Of a stretch of 64,000 nt of DNA, positions 8,281-18,937 are shown piece after piece. A program made the position numbers and the translations under genes. The notes beneath the pieces are model-generated. The model had not been told where the DNA came from, made no database searches, and saw nothing but the letters and a program-made list of their open reading frames with translations. This DNA is from Flavobacterium sp. (GTDB lineage Bacteria; Bacteroidota; Bacteroidia; Flavobacteriales; Flavobacteriaceae), in contig NZ_SEBS01000009.1 in assembly GCF_004211145.1 (NCBI RefSeq), positions 1-64,000 on the forward strand, written 5' to 3'. The first letter of the stretch is position 1, and every line of letters starts with the position of its first letter.

Positions 8281-9369
8281 TCAGATATTTCGCGTAAGCA
8301 TTTGTACGATCTTATTGTCGGGGAAAAATTCCTTCGCGATTACTTTTAAGATCGTGTAAAGCGGAACGGCGATTACCATTCCCAATATCCCGAAAAGGAA
8401 GCCCGCGACCAAGATTACAAGGAAAATTTCAAGCGGGTGCGAATCGACGCTTTTGGAGAAAATCAGCGGTCCGGTCAGGTTGTTGTCGATCATTTGGACG
8501 ATTGAGAATCCGATCAGGACATAAATCGTGGTCGGCAAAATCTCGCTTTGAAAGTCGCTTCCGAGGTTGCTCATCATCGTGAGAAGCGCCGCCAAAATGG
8601 ATCCGATGAGCGGCCCGACGTACGGAATGATGTTCAGGATCGCACACAGCAATGCGATGATCAGCGCATTTTGAACACCGAAAATCAGCAATACGATCAA
8701 ATATAAAACGAATATTACGGTGAGCTGCATCAGCAATCCGATGAAATATCGGGAAAGCAGATGATCGATCTTATCAAGCGAATTCAAGATTTTTTCCTCA
8801 TGAGGACCGGCAAGAAGTTTTTTGGTTCCCTGCGCGAAAATCGCCCTGTCCTTGAGAAAGAAGAAAGTAATGAACAGGCAAGAGGCGAGCCCCACGCCGA
8901 AACTGCTGATCGTCCCGAGCACGATGTTGAGGAAATTCGGGATAAAATTGAAATTGACTTTCGACGTAAGATTCGATTCCTTGAGCAATTTTCCCGAATC
9001 GATGTTGTGGCCTTCCAAAAACGTCCCGATCTGGTCGATAAGCTGGATGACGCTCTGTTCGATCGCGGCCGTATTGAGCAACGACAGGTTTTCGCCCTGG
9101 GATGCGACGAGCGGCACGATCAACATGATGAACCCAAAGATGAAACCCACGAAAATCACGAGTGTCGTAATCACCGCAAATATGTTCTTGAACTTGCATT
9201 TGTTCTTGAGGAAGCGCACGATCGGCATGCCCATCATCGTGAGAATCAGCGACACGACAAGATAAATGATCACCGACTGCACGAGGTAAAGAAAGTAAAA
9301 CAGCAGCAAAACCGCCACGATCACGCCAATGGCTTTTAAAATTCCTTTTGCAATCGTAGTTGAAGTCAT
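8281..9369 (-). CDS. AI-2E family transporter (permease)
   Basis: A 362-residue polytopic membrane protein of the UPF0118/AI-2E exporter family, seven to eight membrane segments. Typical regions are the N-terminal pair of helices, the long soluble stretch around residues 90-150, NIIPYVGPLIGSILAAL and the C-terminal FGILGMVIAVPLYTILK. Members include autoinducer-2 exporters and Na+/H+ antiporters, so the substrate here is open. ATG 9369 is chosen; the longer frame begins with TTG at 9375 and would overlap the upstream stop. Confidence 0.92.
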   Translation of the reverse strand: MTSTTIAKGILKAIGVIVAVLLLFYFLYLVQSVIIYLVVSLILTMMGMPIVRFLKNKCKFKNIFAVITTLVIFVGFIFGFIMLIVPLVASQGENLSLLNTAAIEQSVIQLIDQIGTFLEGHNIDSGKLLKESNLTSKVNFNFIPNFLNIVLGTISSFGVGLASCLFITFFFLKDRAIFAQGTKKLLAGPHEEKILNSLDKIDHLLSRYFIGLLMQLTVIFVLYLIVLLIFGVQNALIIALLCAILNIIPYVGPLIGSILAALLTMMSNLGSDFQSEILPTTIYVLIGFSIVQMIDNNLTGPLIFSKSVDSHPLEIFLVILVAGFLFGILGMVIAVPLYTILKVIAKEFFPDNKIVQMLTRNI

Positions 9370-9371
9370 AC

Positions 9372-10013
9372 TCAATTATTAAAGATGTAACTCATGATGT
9401 TCGCGCCCATTTTGAGTGCTTTTTCACGCACTTCAGCCGGATCGTTATGTACTTCGGTGTCTTCCCATCCGTCGCCGAGATCGGTTTCGAACGTGTAAAG
9501 CACCGCCAATCGTCCGTTGAGGAAAACGCCGAATGCCTGCGGGCGCTTGCCGTCGTGCTCGTGTATTTTCGGGATTCCCGATGGAAACGGGTTCGGTTTC
9601 TGGAAAATCACGTGGCTCGCGGGAAGTTCGACCAGTTCGCTTGCGGGGAAAATGCGTTTTATCTCGCGTCGGATGTATTGATCCATTCCGTAATTGTCGT
9701 CGATATGCAGAAATCCGCCGCCTTCGAGATAATTGCGCAGGTTTTGGATGTCGTTGTCACTAAACACGACGTTTCCGTGTCCGGTCATGTGCACGAAAGG
9801 ATACGAAAGCAGATCCGGGCTACCGGGTTCGACGGTCGCAGGTTTTGCGCTGATTTTCGTGTTGATCGTGCGGTTGCAGTATTTTATGAGGTTCGGAAGC
9901 GCGGTTGGGTTGGAATACCAGTCGCCGCCGCCGTTGTATTTTAATAAGGCGATTTCTTGGGATGTGGCGTGCGTCGCGAACATGATTGTGCAAATGAAGA
10001 CGAATCGGTGCAC
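9372..10013 (-). CDS. DUF4159 domain-containing secreted protein
   Basis: From GTG 10013 the protein has 213 residues and a signal peptide, MHRFVFICTIMFATHATSQ. The open frame extends to 10067, but those 18 extra codons lie inside a GTTGATTTG word repeat and would put a polar tail before the signal. DUF4159 proteins have a fold like a glutamine-amidotransferase or ThuA domain. The conserved text here is YNGGGDWY, FVHMTGHGN, GGGFLHIDDNYGMD and GDGWEDTEVHNDP. Biochemical function is unknown. It heads the minus-strand group with the permease and methyltransferase. Confidence 0.88.
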   Translation of the reverse strand: MHRFVFICTIMFATHATSQEIALLKYNGGGDWYSNPTALPNLIKYCNRTINTKISAKPATVEPGSPDLLSYPFVHMTGHGNVVFSDNDIQNLRNYLEGGGFLHIDDNYGMDQYIRREIKRIFPASELVELPASHVIFQKPNPFPSGIPKIHEHDGKRPQAFGVFLNGRLAVLYTFETDLGDGWEDTEVHNDPAEVREKALKMGANIMSYIFNN

Positions 10014-10021
10014 GATTGTGT

Positions 10022-10245
10022 GGAGTTTGTTGATTTGTTGATTTGTTGATGCGTTGATTTGAGTCATTGTCTTCCGGTGGAATGTAGGTTTTGGTTAATC
10101 GGGTGAAGTTTGTTGATTCGTTGATTTGTTGATTTGAGTCATTGTCTTCCGGTGAAGTCTAGGTTTTTGGTTATTGGTTGATGGCGATATAAGTTGATAT
10201 TTAACGATTCGTAATCTTTCAATCTTTTAATCTTTCAATTTTTAA
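10022..10245. repeat. Spacer of GTTGATTTG and AATCTTTC word repeats
   Basis: GTTGATTTGTTGAT words run from about 10027 to 10065 and again from 10110 to 10140. Both blocks end in the same TTTGAGTCATTGTCTTCCGGTG. A second word, AATCTTTCAATCTTTTAATC, fills 10212-10243 and continues into the last codons of rsmE, where it encodes its LKIERLKD tail. Related GTTGATTTG text lies upstream of RidA (20424-20470) and at 45612 and 45751. No gene is seen in it. Confidence 0.75.
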
Positions 10246-10950
10246 ATCCTCATTAACAAATACAAATGAATGACACGCCACGACGGCCGCGGTTTCTGTC
10301 CTAAGTCTCGTGTTGCCTAAAGATACGGGAATATAGCTGTTGTCGAGCGCGAGTTGGATTTCTTTTTCTGAGAAATCGCCTTCGGGTCCGATCAGAATCG
10401 TGGCATCAGAGGCTTTTTGCAACTCGTTCCTGAGCGATTTTTTGTCGGTTTCGAGACAGTGTGCAATGAACTTTTGCCCGTTCGGGTTTTGTTTCATGAA
10501 CTCCTTGAACGTCGTCGATTCGTTTAACTTCGGCAAATAATATTGTCCCGATTGTTTCATCGCCGACACCAAAATCTTATCGAACCGTTCGTTCTTTACG
10601 ATTTTCCGTTCTGATCGGTCGCAGATCAAAGGCGTGATCTCGGAGATACCAATCTCGGTCGCCTTCTCCAAAAACCATTCGTACCGGTCATTCATCTTGG
10701 TCGGAGCGACGGCCAAATGCAATTTTTGAACGCCTCGTTCCTGTTGTTCCGACGAGACGATTCTAACGACGCATTTATTGTCGGAAGCTAAAGTGATTTC
10801 CGTTTTAAAAAGAAACCCAAATCCATTGGTAACGAATAATTTATCGCCAACGGTTTTCCGAAGTACTTTAACGATATGACGGCTTTCTTCCTTGTCGAAT
10901 GACAGGGTTTGCGTAGCGGTTGAAATGTCGGGATTGTAAAATAATTGCAT
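10219..10950 (-). CDS. rsmE: 16S rRNA (uracil-1498-N3)-methyltransferase
   Basis: RsmE methylates U1498 of 16S rRNA in the 30S subunit using SAM. The 243-residue length fits. The N-terminal PUA-like region contains HIVKVLRKTVGD. The SPOUT domain carries KATEIGISEITPL, SERKIVK, the SAM-knot loop ILIGPEGDFSEKE and SLGNTRLRTETAAVVA. The start ATG overlaps the stop of tsaD by one base (TGATG), so translation is probably coupled. The last residues are encoded by a spacer word repeat. Confidence 0.97.
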   Translation of the reverse strand: MQLFYNPDISTATQTLSFDKEESRHIVKVLRKTVGDKLFVTNGFGFLFKTEITLASDNKCVVRIVSSEQQERGVQKLHLAVAPTKMNDRYEWFLEKATEIGISEITPLICDRSERKIVKNERFDKILVSAMKQSGQYYLPKLNESTTFKEFMKQNPNGQKFIAHCLETDKKSLRNELQKASDATILIGPEGDFSEKEIQLALDNSYIPVSLGNTRLRTETAAVVACHSFVFVNEDLKIERLKD

Positions 10951-11972
10951 CAGAATTCGATTCGTGCTTTAGAGACGACCGAAGCGTCCTCAAAACTTCC
11001 GTCAAGATACTTATAATAACCCGCAATTCCAATCATCGCGGCGTTGTCGGTCGTGTATTCGAATTTTGGGATAAACGTTTTCCAACCGTACAGCGATTCG
11101 GCGTCCTTCATGGCTTTGCGGATTCCCGAATTGGCCGAAACGCCACCGCCGATAGCGACTTGTTTTATTCCCGTTTGCTCGACCGCAAGTTTGATCTTGT
11201 CCATCAGGATTTCAACGATCGTATGTTGGATCGAAGCGCAAATGTCGTCGCGGTTCTCGTCGATGAAGTTCGGATTCGCCGCCACGTTTTTCTGTACGAA
11301 ATACAATATCGCCGTTTTCAATCCTGAAAAACTGAAATCCAATCCCGGAACTTTCGGCTTCGTAAAAGTGAATGCCTTGGGGTTTCCGACTTGCGCATAT
11401 TTATCGACCAAAGGCCCGCCGGGATAGGGAAGGCCTAGTATTTTCGCGCTCTTATCGAAGGCTTCCCCGACGGCGTCATCAGTTGTTTCGCCTATGATTT
11501 CCATGTCGAAATACGAATTCACTTTCACGATCTGCGTGTGTCCGCCTGAAATCGTGAGCGCCAGAAACGGAAACTCGGGTTTATCGAAACCGTCCTCGCT
11601 GATGAAATGCGCCAAGATATGCGCCTGCATGTGGTTCACCGCGACCAACGGAACGCCGAGCGCGAGAGACAAAGATTTCGCGAACGAACCGCCCACGAGC
11701 AACGATCCCATGAGTCCCGGACCTTGCGTAAATGCGATGCCCGACAGTTGTTTTTTATCGATGTTCGCTCTTTTCAAAGCCGTGTCGATTACAGGCACGA
11801 TGTTTGCCTGATGCGCCCGCGAGGCAAGCTCGGGAACGACGCCTCCATATTCGTTGTGGATGCTTTGGTTGGCCACAACATTGGAAAGCACCTTGTCGTT
11901 ATGGAGTACGGCCGCCGCCGTGTCATCGCACGAACTTTCGATTGCAAGGATAAATGTGTCGCTCGGATGCAT
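10950..11972 (-). CDS. tsaD: tRNA N6-adenosine threonylcarbamoyltransferase
   Basis: TsaD transfers threonylcarbamoyl to A37 of tRNAs that read ANN codons, working with TsaB and TsaE. The 340-residue protein starts ILAIESSCDDTAAA. It contains the metal-binding HMQAHILAHF, plus ALTISGGHTQI, GLPYPGGP and AIGGGVSANSGIR, all classical. It is divergent from tamB with only 14 bp between start codons, so its promoter must lie inside tamB. It is followed by rsmE with a one-base overlap. Confidence 0.98.
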   Translation of the reverse strand: MHPSDTFILAIESSCDDTAAAVLHNDKVLSNVVANQSIHNEYGGVVPELASRAHQANIVPVIDTALKRANIDKKQLSGIAFTQGPGLMGSLLVGGSFAKSLSLALGVPLVAVNHMQAHILAHFISEDGFDKPEFPFLALTISGGHTQIVKVNSYFDMEIIGETTDDAVGEAFDKSAKILGLPYPGGPLVDKYAQVGNPKAFTFTKPKVPGLDFSFSGLKTAILYFVQKNVAANPNFIDENRDDICASIQHTIVEILMDKIKLAVEQTGIKQVAIGGGVSANSGIRKAMKDAESLYGWKTFIPKFEYTTDNAAMIGIAGYYKYLDGSFEDASVVSKARIEF

Positions 11973-11986
11973 AAACAGGCGGTTTT

Positions 11987-14900
11987 TTGGATTATATTTG
12001 GGACAAAATTAAAACATTCGCGGGTATCAAAAAATTTAAAAAAATAGTAATTCGTTCGGTCATCGGACTGCTGCTGTTTTTGCTGCTACTCGGCATACTT
12101 CTTTCTCTCCCGCCTGTCCAGACTAAAATCGCCCAATTCGCGACCGAGAAAATCAACGAAGATTACGGAACCGACATCAACATCGACCAAATCGCAATCA
12201 GTGTTTTTGGTGGCGTGAAGCTCAAGAAAGTGATGATCCGCGACCATAAAAAAGACACGCTGGTCTATGCGAACCGACTTCAGACCAACATTTTAAGTTT
12301 CCGCCAACTCTACAACGGCGACCTGCTTTTCGGAGACATCCGCGCCGACGGTTTGACCTTCAACATGAAAACCTACAAGGGCGAGAAGAACACCAACCTC
12401 GACAGATTCATTTCGCTTTTCGATTCGCCCGAAAAGAAGCCTTCCACGCGAAAATTCCTTTTAAAGGCGAACAATGTCTACGTGAGCAACAGCCGATTTA
12501 TTTTGATCGACGAAAATCGTGCGAACCCTAAAGACGCCGATTTCAGACGACTCGACGGCCGTTTGAAGAACTTCAAGGTTCACGGACCCGAAGTCACGAT
12601 GGACATCAAAGAACTCGCGTTTTTGGATCATCGCGGGCTTTACGTGAAGAAATTGTCGGCGCTTTTCAAATACAACAAGACCAATATCGAACTTAAGGAT
12701 TTGGACTTGGCGACGACGCAATCGACTATGAAAGGCGATGTGCTGCTAACCTATATAAAATCCGATTTCACCGATTTCAACAACAAGGTAAAGTTCGACA
12801 TCAACGTAAAAGAAGCCACACTTTCCACAAACGACATCTACTATTTCTACAAGGAAATGGGGCGCGACAAGTTTTTCAACCTCAAATCGCACGTGACGGG
12901 AACGCTGAATAATCTGCGTGCCCGGAATCTGCGTTTGATCGATGATAAGAATTCGCAGATTATCGGCGATGTGACGTTCAAAAACCTTTTCGGTAAAAGC
13001 GGGCAAGGTTTTTACATGAATGGCACGTTCCAGAAAGTGTATTCGAATTACCAGAATCTCGTGGATTTGCTTCCGAACGTGCTTGGGAAGAAACTGCCGA
13101 CGTCGCTCAAGAAGATCGGAAATTTCAACCTGAACGGTTCGGCCGAAATCACGACGACTTCGATCCAGACCGACTTTTACATGACGACGTCGCTCGGAAA
13201 TATCACGACCGAAATGGTCATGACCGACATCGACAACATCGACAAGGCAGTTTACACAGGCCATGTCGTGCTCGACGATTTCGACATCGGAAATTTCCTC
13301 GACAAGAAGGATTTGGGCAGGGTCAGCCTGGATTTGGACGTCGACGGGGAAGGTTTCAAACAGGAATTCCTCAACACGTCTTTTACGGGCGATATCTATA
13401 AGATCCGATACCGCGATTACACGTACAGCAATATTCTCGTCAATGGGAAATTCACGAATCCCGTTTTCGAAGGCCAGGTTTTCGTGAACGATCCGAATTT
13501 GTTCATGGATTTTGCGGGTTCGGTCAACCTGGGCAAAAAAGTCATGGCCTACGACTTCCACACGAAGATCGATTACGCCAATTTAGGCAAGATGAATTGG
13601 GTCAAGAACGATTCGATCGCAGTGTTCAAGGGCGACATCCGAATGGCGATCTCGGGTAATTCGATCGACGACATCCAAGGAAACGTGTACATCAACGAGA
13701 CATCGTACCAAAACAAACGGGACACGTATTATTTCGACAACTTTACGGTGAGTTCGACGTTCGACGCCAATCGCGTGCGCACGATCGCAATCAATTCGCC
13801 CGACATTATCGAGGGTGAGATCGTCGGAAAATACAAGTTCGGGCAGGTGCAGAAAATGGTCGAGAATTCGCTCGGAAGCCTGTACGCGAATTATTCTCCG
13901 AACAAGATCGACAAAGGCCAATTCCTGCGTTTCGACTTCACGATCTACAACAAGATCGTCGAGTTGTTCCTGCCCGGAATTTCGGTCGGCGCGAACACGT
14001 CGGTGCGCGGCAGCATAAATTCGAGCAACAACGAATTCAAGTTCAATTTCGATTCGCCTCAAATCGGGGCTTTCGAGAATTATTTCGACAATATCAGGAT
14101 CAGCATCGATAACAAAAATCCGCTGTACAACGCATTCGTAGAGATCGACAGCATCCGTACAAAATATTATAAGGTGTCCGATTTCAGCGCGATCAACGTG
14201 ACGTCTCGCGATACATTATTCGTGCGCACCGAATTCAAAGGCGGACAGACCGGACAGGACAATTTCAACCTGAATTTATATCACACGCTCGACAAACAGA
14301 AAAACGTTGTCGTCGGATTCAACAAATCGGAGCTCACGTTCAAGGACAATGTTTGGTTTTTGAATGAGAAGGACGAAAACAACAACAAGATCGTGGTCGA
14401 TCGCAAGTTTACGAACTTTAACATCGACAACCTGATTTTGTCGCACGAGAACCAGAAAATGCAACTCGTCGGGCTTGTCAAAGGTAAGAACTACAAAGAT
14501 TTGAAACTCACGTTCGACAATGTCGATTTACAAAAAGTCACGCCCGAGACGAAAGGATTCAAGCTCTCGGGGAATCTCGACGGAACCGTGAGCCTCAAGC
14601 AGGATGGGGAAGTATACCAACCGATGTCGTCCATTCGCGTCGACAATCTTTTGGTCAACGAGATCGAGATGGGCAACTTGATGCTCGACATCGACGGGGA
14701 CGAAAGCTTCAGGAAATTCTATGTGAATTCGGTGCTTGAGAACAAGAACTTCGAATCGTTCCGCGCCGACGGGGAATTCACCGTTTCAGGCGGCCAAACC
14801 CAAATGGACGTGGATTTGCGCTTTAATAAATTCAACCTCGGCATGCTCAATCCGTTGCTTAGCGGCGACGCGATATCGGACATCAAGGGTTTCGCTTCGG

Positions 14901-16528
14901 GCAACATCAATATAGACGGAACCGTAGCCGAACCTGACGTGAACGGGCGTTTGTATGTCGACGACGCGGCGATTACGATTCCGTACCTGAACGTCGAATA
15001 TGAAATGGAGAAACGTTCGGTCGTCGACGTGACCGAGACGCAATTTTTGGTTCGGAATACGTCGATCACCGACACCAAATACAAAACCGTCGGTTATCTC
15101 GAAGGCCGGATCGAACACGAGAAATTCAGCAATTGGGAACTCGACATCAACGTGAATTCGAAACGCTTGCTCGCGCTCGACACTCAAGACAGCGATGACG
15201 CGGCGTATTACGGAACGGCGTTCATCGATGGAAGCGCGTCGATTTCAGGGCCGACGAACGGCTTGTTCATCAAGGTCGATGCGAAATCCGAGAGCGGCAC
15301 GTCGATCAAGATCCCGATCAACAACACCGAAGCTACGGGAACGCGCAGCTATATCCGATTCCTGAGCCCGAAAGAAAAATACGATCTCGACAAAGGCATC
15401 ATCGCCAAAACCAAGGATTACAACGGTTTGGAACTCGAGTTCGACTTCGACATCACGCCCGAAGCCGAAGTCGAAGTGATTCTCGACCGCAGCAACGGCC
15501 ACGGGATCAAAGGTCGCGGAAACGGAGCGCTTCTGTTCAAGATCAACACGCTCGGGAAGTTCAACATGTGGGGCGATTTCATGGCGAGCGAAGGAACGTA
15601 TAACTTCAAGTACGGCGGTATCATCGACAAGAAATTCAAGCTCAAGAAAGGCGGCTCCATCACTTGGGAAGGCGACCCGATGCGAGCCGTTTTGAATATG
15701 GAAGCGGTATATACGACTACGGCGAATCCGGCGATCTTGCTCGACAATCCGTCGGTGAACAGGAAAGTTCCGGTCGAGGTCGTAATCGGCGTTCGCGGAA
15801 GTTTGGCGAGCCCTGAGCCGGATTTCAATATTAATTTTCCGACGGTTTCATCGGTCCTTAAATCGGAGATACAATATAAACTGGACGATAAGGATACGCG
15901 TCAGACGCAGGCGTTGTATTTGCTTTCATCGGGAACTTTCCTGAGTCCGGAAGGCGTGAACGAATCAGATTTTGCAGGAAACTTGTTCGAGACGGCGAGT
16001 GGTTTGCTCGGCGATATCCTGCAGGATCCCGACAGTACGATCAAGGTCGGTCTTGATTATGTAGCCGCCGACCGACGTCCCGGCGTGGAAAGCGATGGTC
16101 GCGTCGGTGTAAATATCACGACACAGATCAACGACAGAATTTCGATAAATGGAAAAGTCGGGGTTCCGATCGGGGGCGTGAACGAATCGGCCATCGTCGG
16201 AAACCTCGAAGTGCAATATCGCGTCAACGATGACGGGACGATGAACCTGCGCGTGTTCAACCGCGAGAACGACATCAACTATATAGGTCAGGGAATCGGG
16301 TATACGCAAGGCGTCGGTGTAACGTACGAAGTTGATTTCGATACGTTCAAAGAATTGATCGACAGGTTGTTCAATACGAAAATCGACGTGGATAAGGCCG
16401 ATAGTGAAGTTCCGGATTCGGTCGTTCCCGAAGGCATGAATTTCTATTCGCCAGAGGACAAGAAAAAGAGGAAAGCGGCCCAAAAAACGCCCGTGAACCA
16501 ACCCGCAATCCCGTCGACCGACGATTAA
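11987..16528 (+). CDS. tamB: Translocation and assembly module protein TamB-like (DUF490)
   Basis: A 1513-residue AsmA/TamB-type protein. One N-terminal membrane anchor (about residues 24-42, SVIGLLLFLLLLGILLSLP) is followed by a very long stretch of beta-strand repeats and a C-terminal DUF490 region with GRLYVDDAAITIPYL, GTYNFKYGGIIDKKF and GLDYVAADRRPG. Such proteins span the periplasm as a hydrophobic groove and help outer-membrane protein or phospholipid delivery. The start is TTG at 11987; an in-frame stop lies just upstream at 11972 and no ATG is close. A TATATTTG box at 11993 overlaps codons 3-5 and is probably chance. GC-rich coding makes several long antisense frames here, which I discard. 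Confidence 0.93.
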   Translation: MDYIWDKIKTFAGIKKFKKIVIRSVIGLLLFLLLLGILLSLPPVQTKIAQFATEKINEDYGTDINIDQIAISVFGGVKLKKVMIRDHKKDTLVYANRLQTNILSFRQLYNGDLLFGDIRADGLTFNMKTYKGEKNTNLDRFISLFDSPEKKPSTRKFLLKANNVYVSNSRFILIDENRANPKDADFRRLDGRLKNFKVHGPEVTMDIKELAFLDHRGLYVKKLSALFKYNKTNIELKDLDLATTQSTMKGDVLLTYIKSDFTDFNNKVKFDINVKEATLSTNDIYYFYKEMGRDKFFNLKSHVTGTLNNLRARNLRLIDDKNSQIIGDVTFKNLFGKSGQGFYMNGTFQKVYSNYQNLVDLLPNVLGKKLPTSLKKIGNFNLNGSAEITTTSIQTDFYMTTSLGNITTEMVMTDIDNIDKAVYTGHVVLDDFDIGNFLDKKDLGRVSLDLDVDGEGFKQEFLNTSFTGDIYKIRYRDYTYSNILVNGKFTNPVFEGQVFVNDPNLFMDFAGSVNLGKKVMAYDFHTKIDYANLGKMNWVKNDSIAVFKGDIRMAISGNSIDDIQGNVYINETSYQNKRDTYYFDNFTVSSTFDANRVRTIAINSPDIIEGEIVGKYKFGQVQKMVENSLGSLYANYSPNKIDKGQFLRFDFTIYNKIVELFLPGISVGANTSVRGSINSSNNEFKFNFDSPQIGAFENYFDNIRISIDNKNPLYNAFVEIDSIRTKYYKVSDFSAINVTSRDTLFVRTEFKGGQTGQDNFNLNLYHTLDKQKNVVVGFNKSELTFKDNVWFLNEKDENNNKIVVDRKFTNFNIDNLILSHENQKMQLVGLVKGKNYKDLKLTFDNVDLQKVTPETKGFKLSGNLDGTVSLKQDGEVYQPMSSIRVDNLLVNEIEMGNLMLDIDGDESFRKFYVNSVLENKNFESFRADGEFTVSGGQTQMDVDLRFNKFNLGMLNPLLSGDAISDIKGFASGNINIDGTVAEPDVNGRLYVDDAAITIPYLNVEYEMEKRSVVDVTETQFLVRNTSITDTKYKTVGYLEGRIEHEKFSNWELDINVNSKRLLALDTQDSDDAAYYGTAFIDGSASISGPTNGLFIKVDAKSESGTSIKIPINNTEATGTRSYIRFLSPKEKYDLDKGIIAKTKDYNGLELEFDFDITPEAEVEVILDRSNGHGIKGRGNGALLFKINTLGKFNMWGDFMASEGTYNFKYGGIIDKKFKLKKGGSITWEGDPMRAVLNMEAVYTTTANPAILLDNPSVNRKVPVEVVIGVRGSLASPEPDFNINFPTVSSVLKSEIQYKLDDKDTRQTQALYLLSSGTFLSPEGVNESDFAGNLFETASGLLGDILQDPDSTIKVGLDYVAADRRPGVESDGRVGVNITTQINDRISINGKVGVPIGGVNESAIVGNLEVQYRVNDDGTMNLRVFNRENDINYIGQGIGYTQGVGVTYEVDFDTFKELIDRLFNTKIDVDKADSEVPDSVVPEGMNFYSPEDKKKRKAAQKTPVNQPAIPSTDD
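12004..12031 (-). promoter_or_regulatory. Possible tsaD promoter inside tamB
   Basis: On the minus strand TTTG (12031-12028) precedes TAATTTTG (12011-12004) with a 16-base spacer, slightly short. The predicted start would be about 25 bases before the tsaD ATG. Confidence 0.4.
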
Positions 16529-16686
16529 GTTACTACTTATACTTGAACCGCGCATTTAATAAATAGGCGCTTTTCGAAAACTTATCAACGAAAACGTTTG
16601 AAAATACCGAAAAATGCTAAAGTAGTAATAATCGTAGGCTGGAAATGGTTCATCTTTGCTAAGTTTACATTTTAATACCATAATTA

Positions 16687-17673
16687 ATGTCAAAACCAAT
16701 AAAAAAGATTGGCGTGCTTACATCGGGCGGAGATGCTCCCGGTATGAATGCCGCCATCCGCGCCGTAGTGCGTACCTGTGCGTATCACAACATCGAATGC
16801 ATGGGTATTTACAGGGGTTACCAGGGAATGATTGAGGGCGACTTCAAGGAAATGGGACCGCGCAGCGTGAATAACATCGTCAACAAAGGCGGAACTATCC
16901 TGAAATCGGCGCGTTCAAAAGAATTCATGACGCCCGAAGGCCGCAAAAAAGCATATGACAACATCGTGAAAGCAGGCGTGGATTCGCTTGTGATCATCGG
17001 GGGCGACGGAAGTTTTACCGGAGCTGAAATCTTCAATTCCGAATACGGCGTGCCGATCATGGGCATTCCGGGAACCATCGACAACGACATTTACGGCACG
17101 AGCTTTACGCTTGGCTACGATACGGCACTGAACACGGTTGTGGAAGTCATCGACAAGATTCGAGATACGGCTTCATCCCACAACCGTCTTTTTTTTGTGG
17201 AAGTAATGGGCCGCGACGCAGGACATATCGCGCTTAATGCGGGAATCGGAGCCGGAGCCGAGGAAATCCTCATTCCTGAAGAAGATCTCGGTCTGGAACG
17301 TCTGCTCGATTCACTCAAGAAAAGTAAGGCATCGGGCAAATCGTCGAGTATCGTCGTGATTGCCGAGGGCGATAAAATCGGAAAAAGCGTTTTCGAATTG
17401 AAAGATTACGTGGAAGCGAATTTACCTGAATACGATGTTCGCGTTTCGGTCCTCGGACACATGCAACGCGGAGGCGCACCGACTTGTTTCGACCGCGTTC
17501 TCGCAAGCCGACTCGGAGTTAGGGCCGTGGAATCATTGCTCGACGGGAAATCGAACTACATGGTCGGGATCCTTGGAGATAAAATCACGTTGACGCCGAT
17601 CGACCAGGCGATCAAGGGACATTCGGAGATTGACCGCGAGTTGTTGCGGGTTTCGGATATCATGTCGACATAG
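16687..17673 (+). CDS. pfkA: ATP-dependent 6-phosphofructokinase
   Basis: PfkA phosphorylates fructose-6-phosphate in glycolysis. The 328-residue length is standard for the bacterial short form. The sequence begins IGVLTSGGDAPGMNAAIRA and contains IGGDGSFTGA, the catalytic GTIDNDIYGT, MGRDAGHIAL and LGHMQRGGAPTCFDR. The GGDGS form fits ATP rather than pyrophosphate as donor. It is directly followed by gapA, so two glycolytic genes are paired; a long hairpin lies between them. Its TAG stop is the beginning of that hairpin. Confidence 0.98.
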   Translation: MSKPIKKIGVLTSGGDAPGMNAAIRAVVRTCAYHNIECMGIYRGYQGMIEGDFKEMGPRSVNNIVNKGGTILKSARSKEFMTPEGRKKAYDNIVKAGVDSLVIIGGDGSFTGAEIFNSEYGVPIMGIPGTIDNDIYGTSFTLGYDTALNTVVEVIDKIRDTASSHNRLFFVEVMGRDAGHIALNAGIGAGAEEILIPEEDLGLERLLDSLKKSKASGKSSSIVVIAEGDKIGKSVFELKDYVEANLPEYDVRVSVLGHMQRGGAPTCFDRVLASRLGVRAVESLLDGKSNYMVGILGDKITLTPIDQAIKGHSEIDRELLRVSDIMST

Positions 17674-17745
17674 TGCAAAGTGCAAGGTACAAAGTGCAAA
17701 GAACCGCACTTCGTACCTTGCACTTTGTACGTTGCACTTTGCACT
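17672..17745. repeat. GTGCAAAGT inverted word repeat, 28-bp arms
   Basis: The arm 17672-17699 is complementary to 17718-17745 with one mismatch. The arm itself is made of repeated GTGCAAAGT and GGTACAAAG words. It starts inside the TAG stop of pfkA. It is followed by TTTT and could stop or stabilise the pfkA transcript. The same word is found at 29177-29215. Confidence 0.85.
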
Positions 17746-17770
17746 TTTGAACTATATAAAAATCAAATAA

Positions 17771-18787
<1,017 letters not shown>

Positions 18788-18798
18788 TAATTACCCCG

Positions 18799-18831
18799 AA
18801 AAATCCCGTTTGAGATACAGGCGGGATTTTT
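18799..18831 (+). terminator. gapA terminator
   Basis: AAAAATCCCG at 18799-18808 pairs with CGGGATTTTT at 18822-18831, followed by more T. It lies 12 bp after the gapA stop. Confidence 0.85.
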
Positions 18832-18937
18832 CTTTTTATATTGCAAAACCATCGGCGCGAGTAAACCATATGATCTGCGAAATCATGCAAGCGCCACACA
18901 TTATAACACACAAACCAACAAGAAATACCATTTCCCA

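Noticed and set aside
12746..13561. Long antisense frames inside tamB, including one of 271 codons
   Set aside because: They are shadows of the GC-rich TamB reading frame; the composition (Arg, Val, His-rich) matches no protein and the sense frame is a clear 1513-residue homologue.
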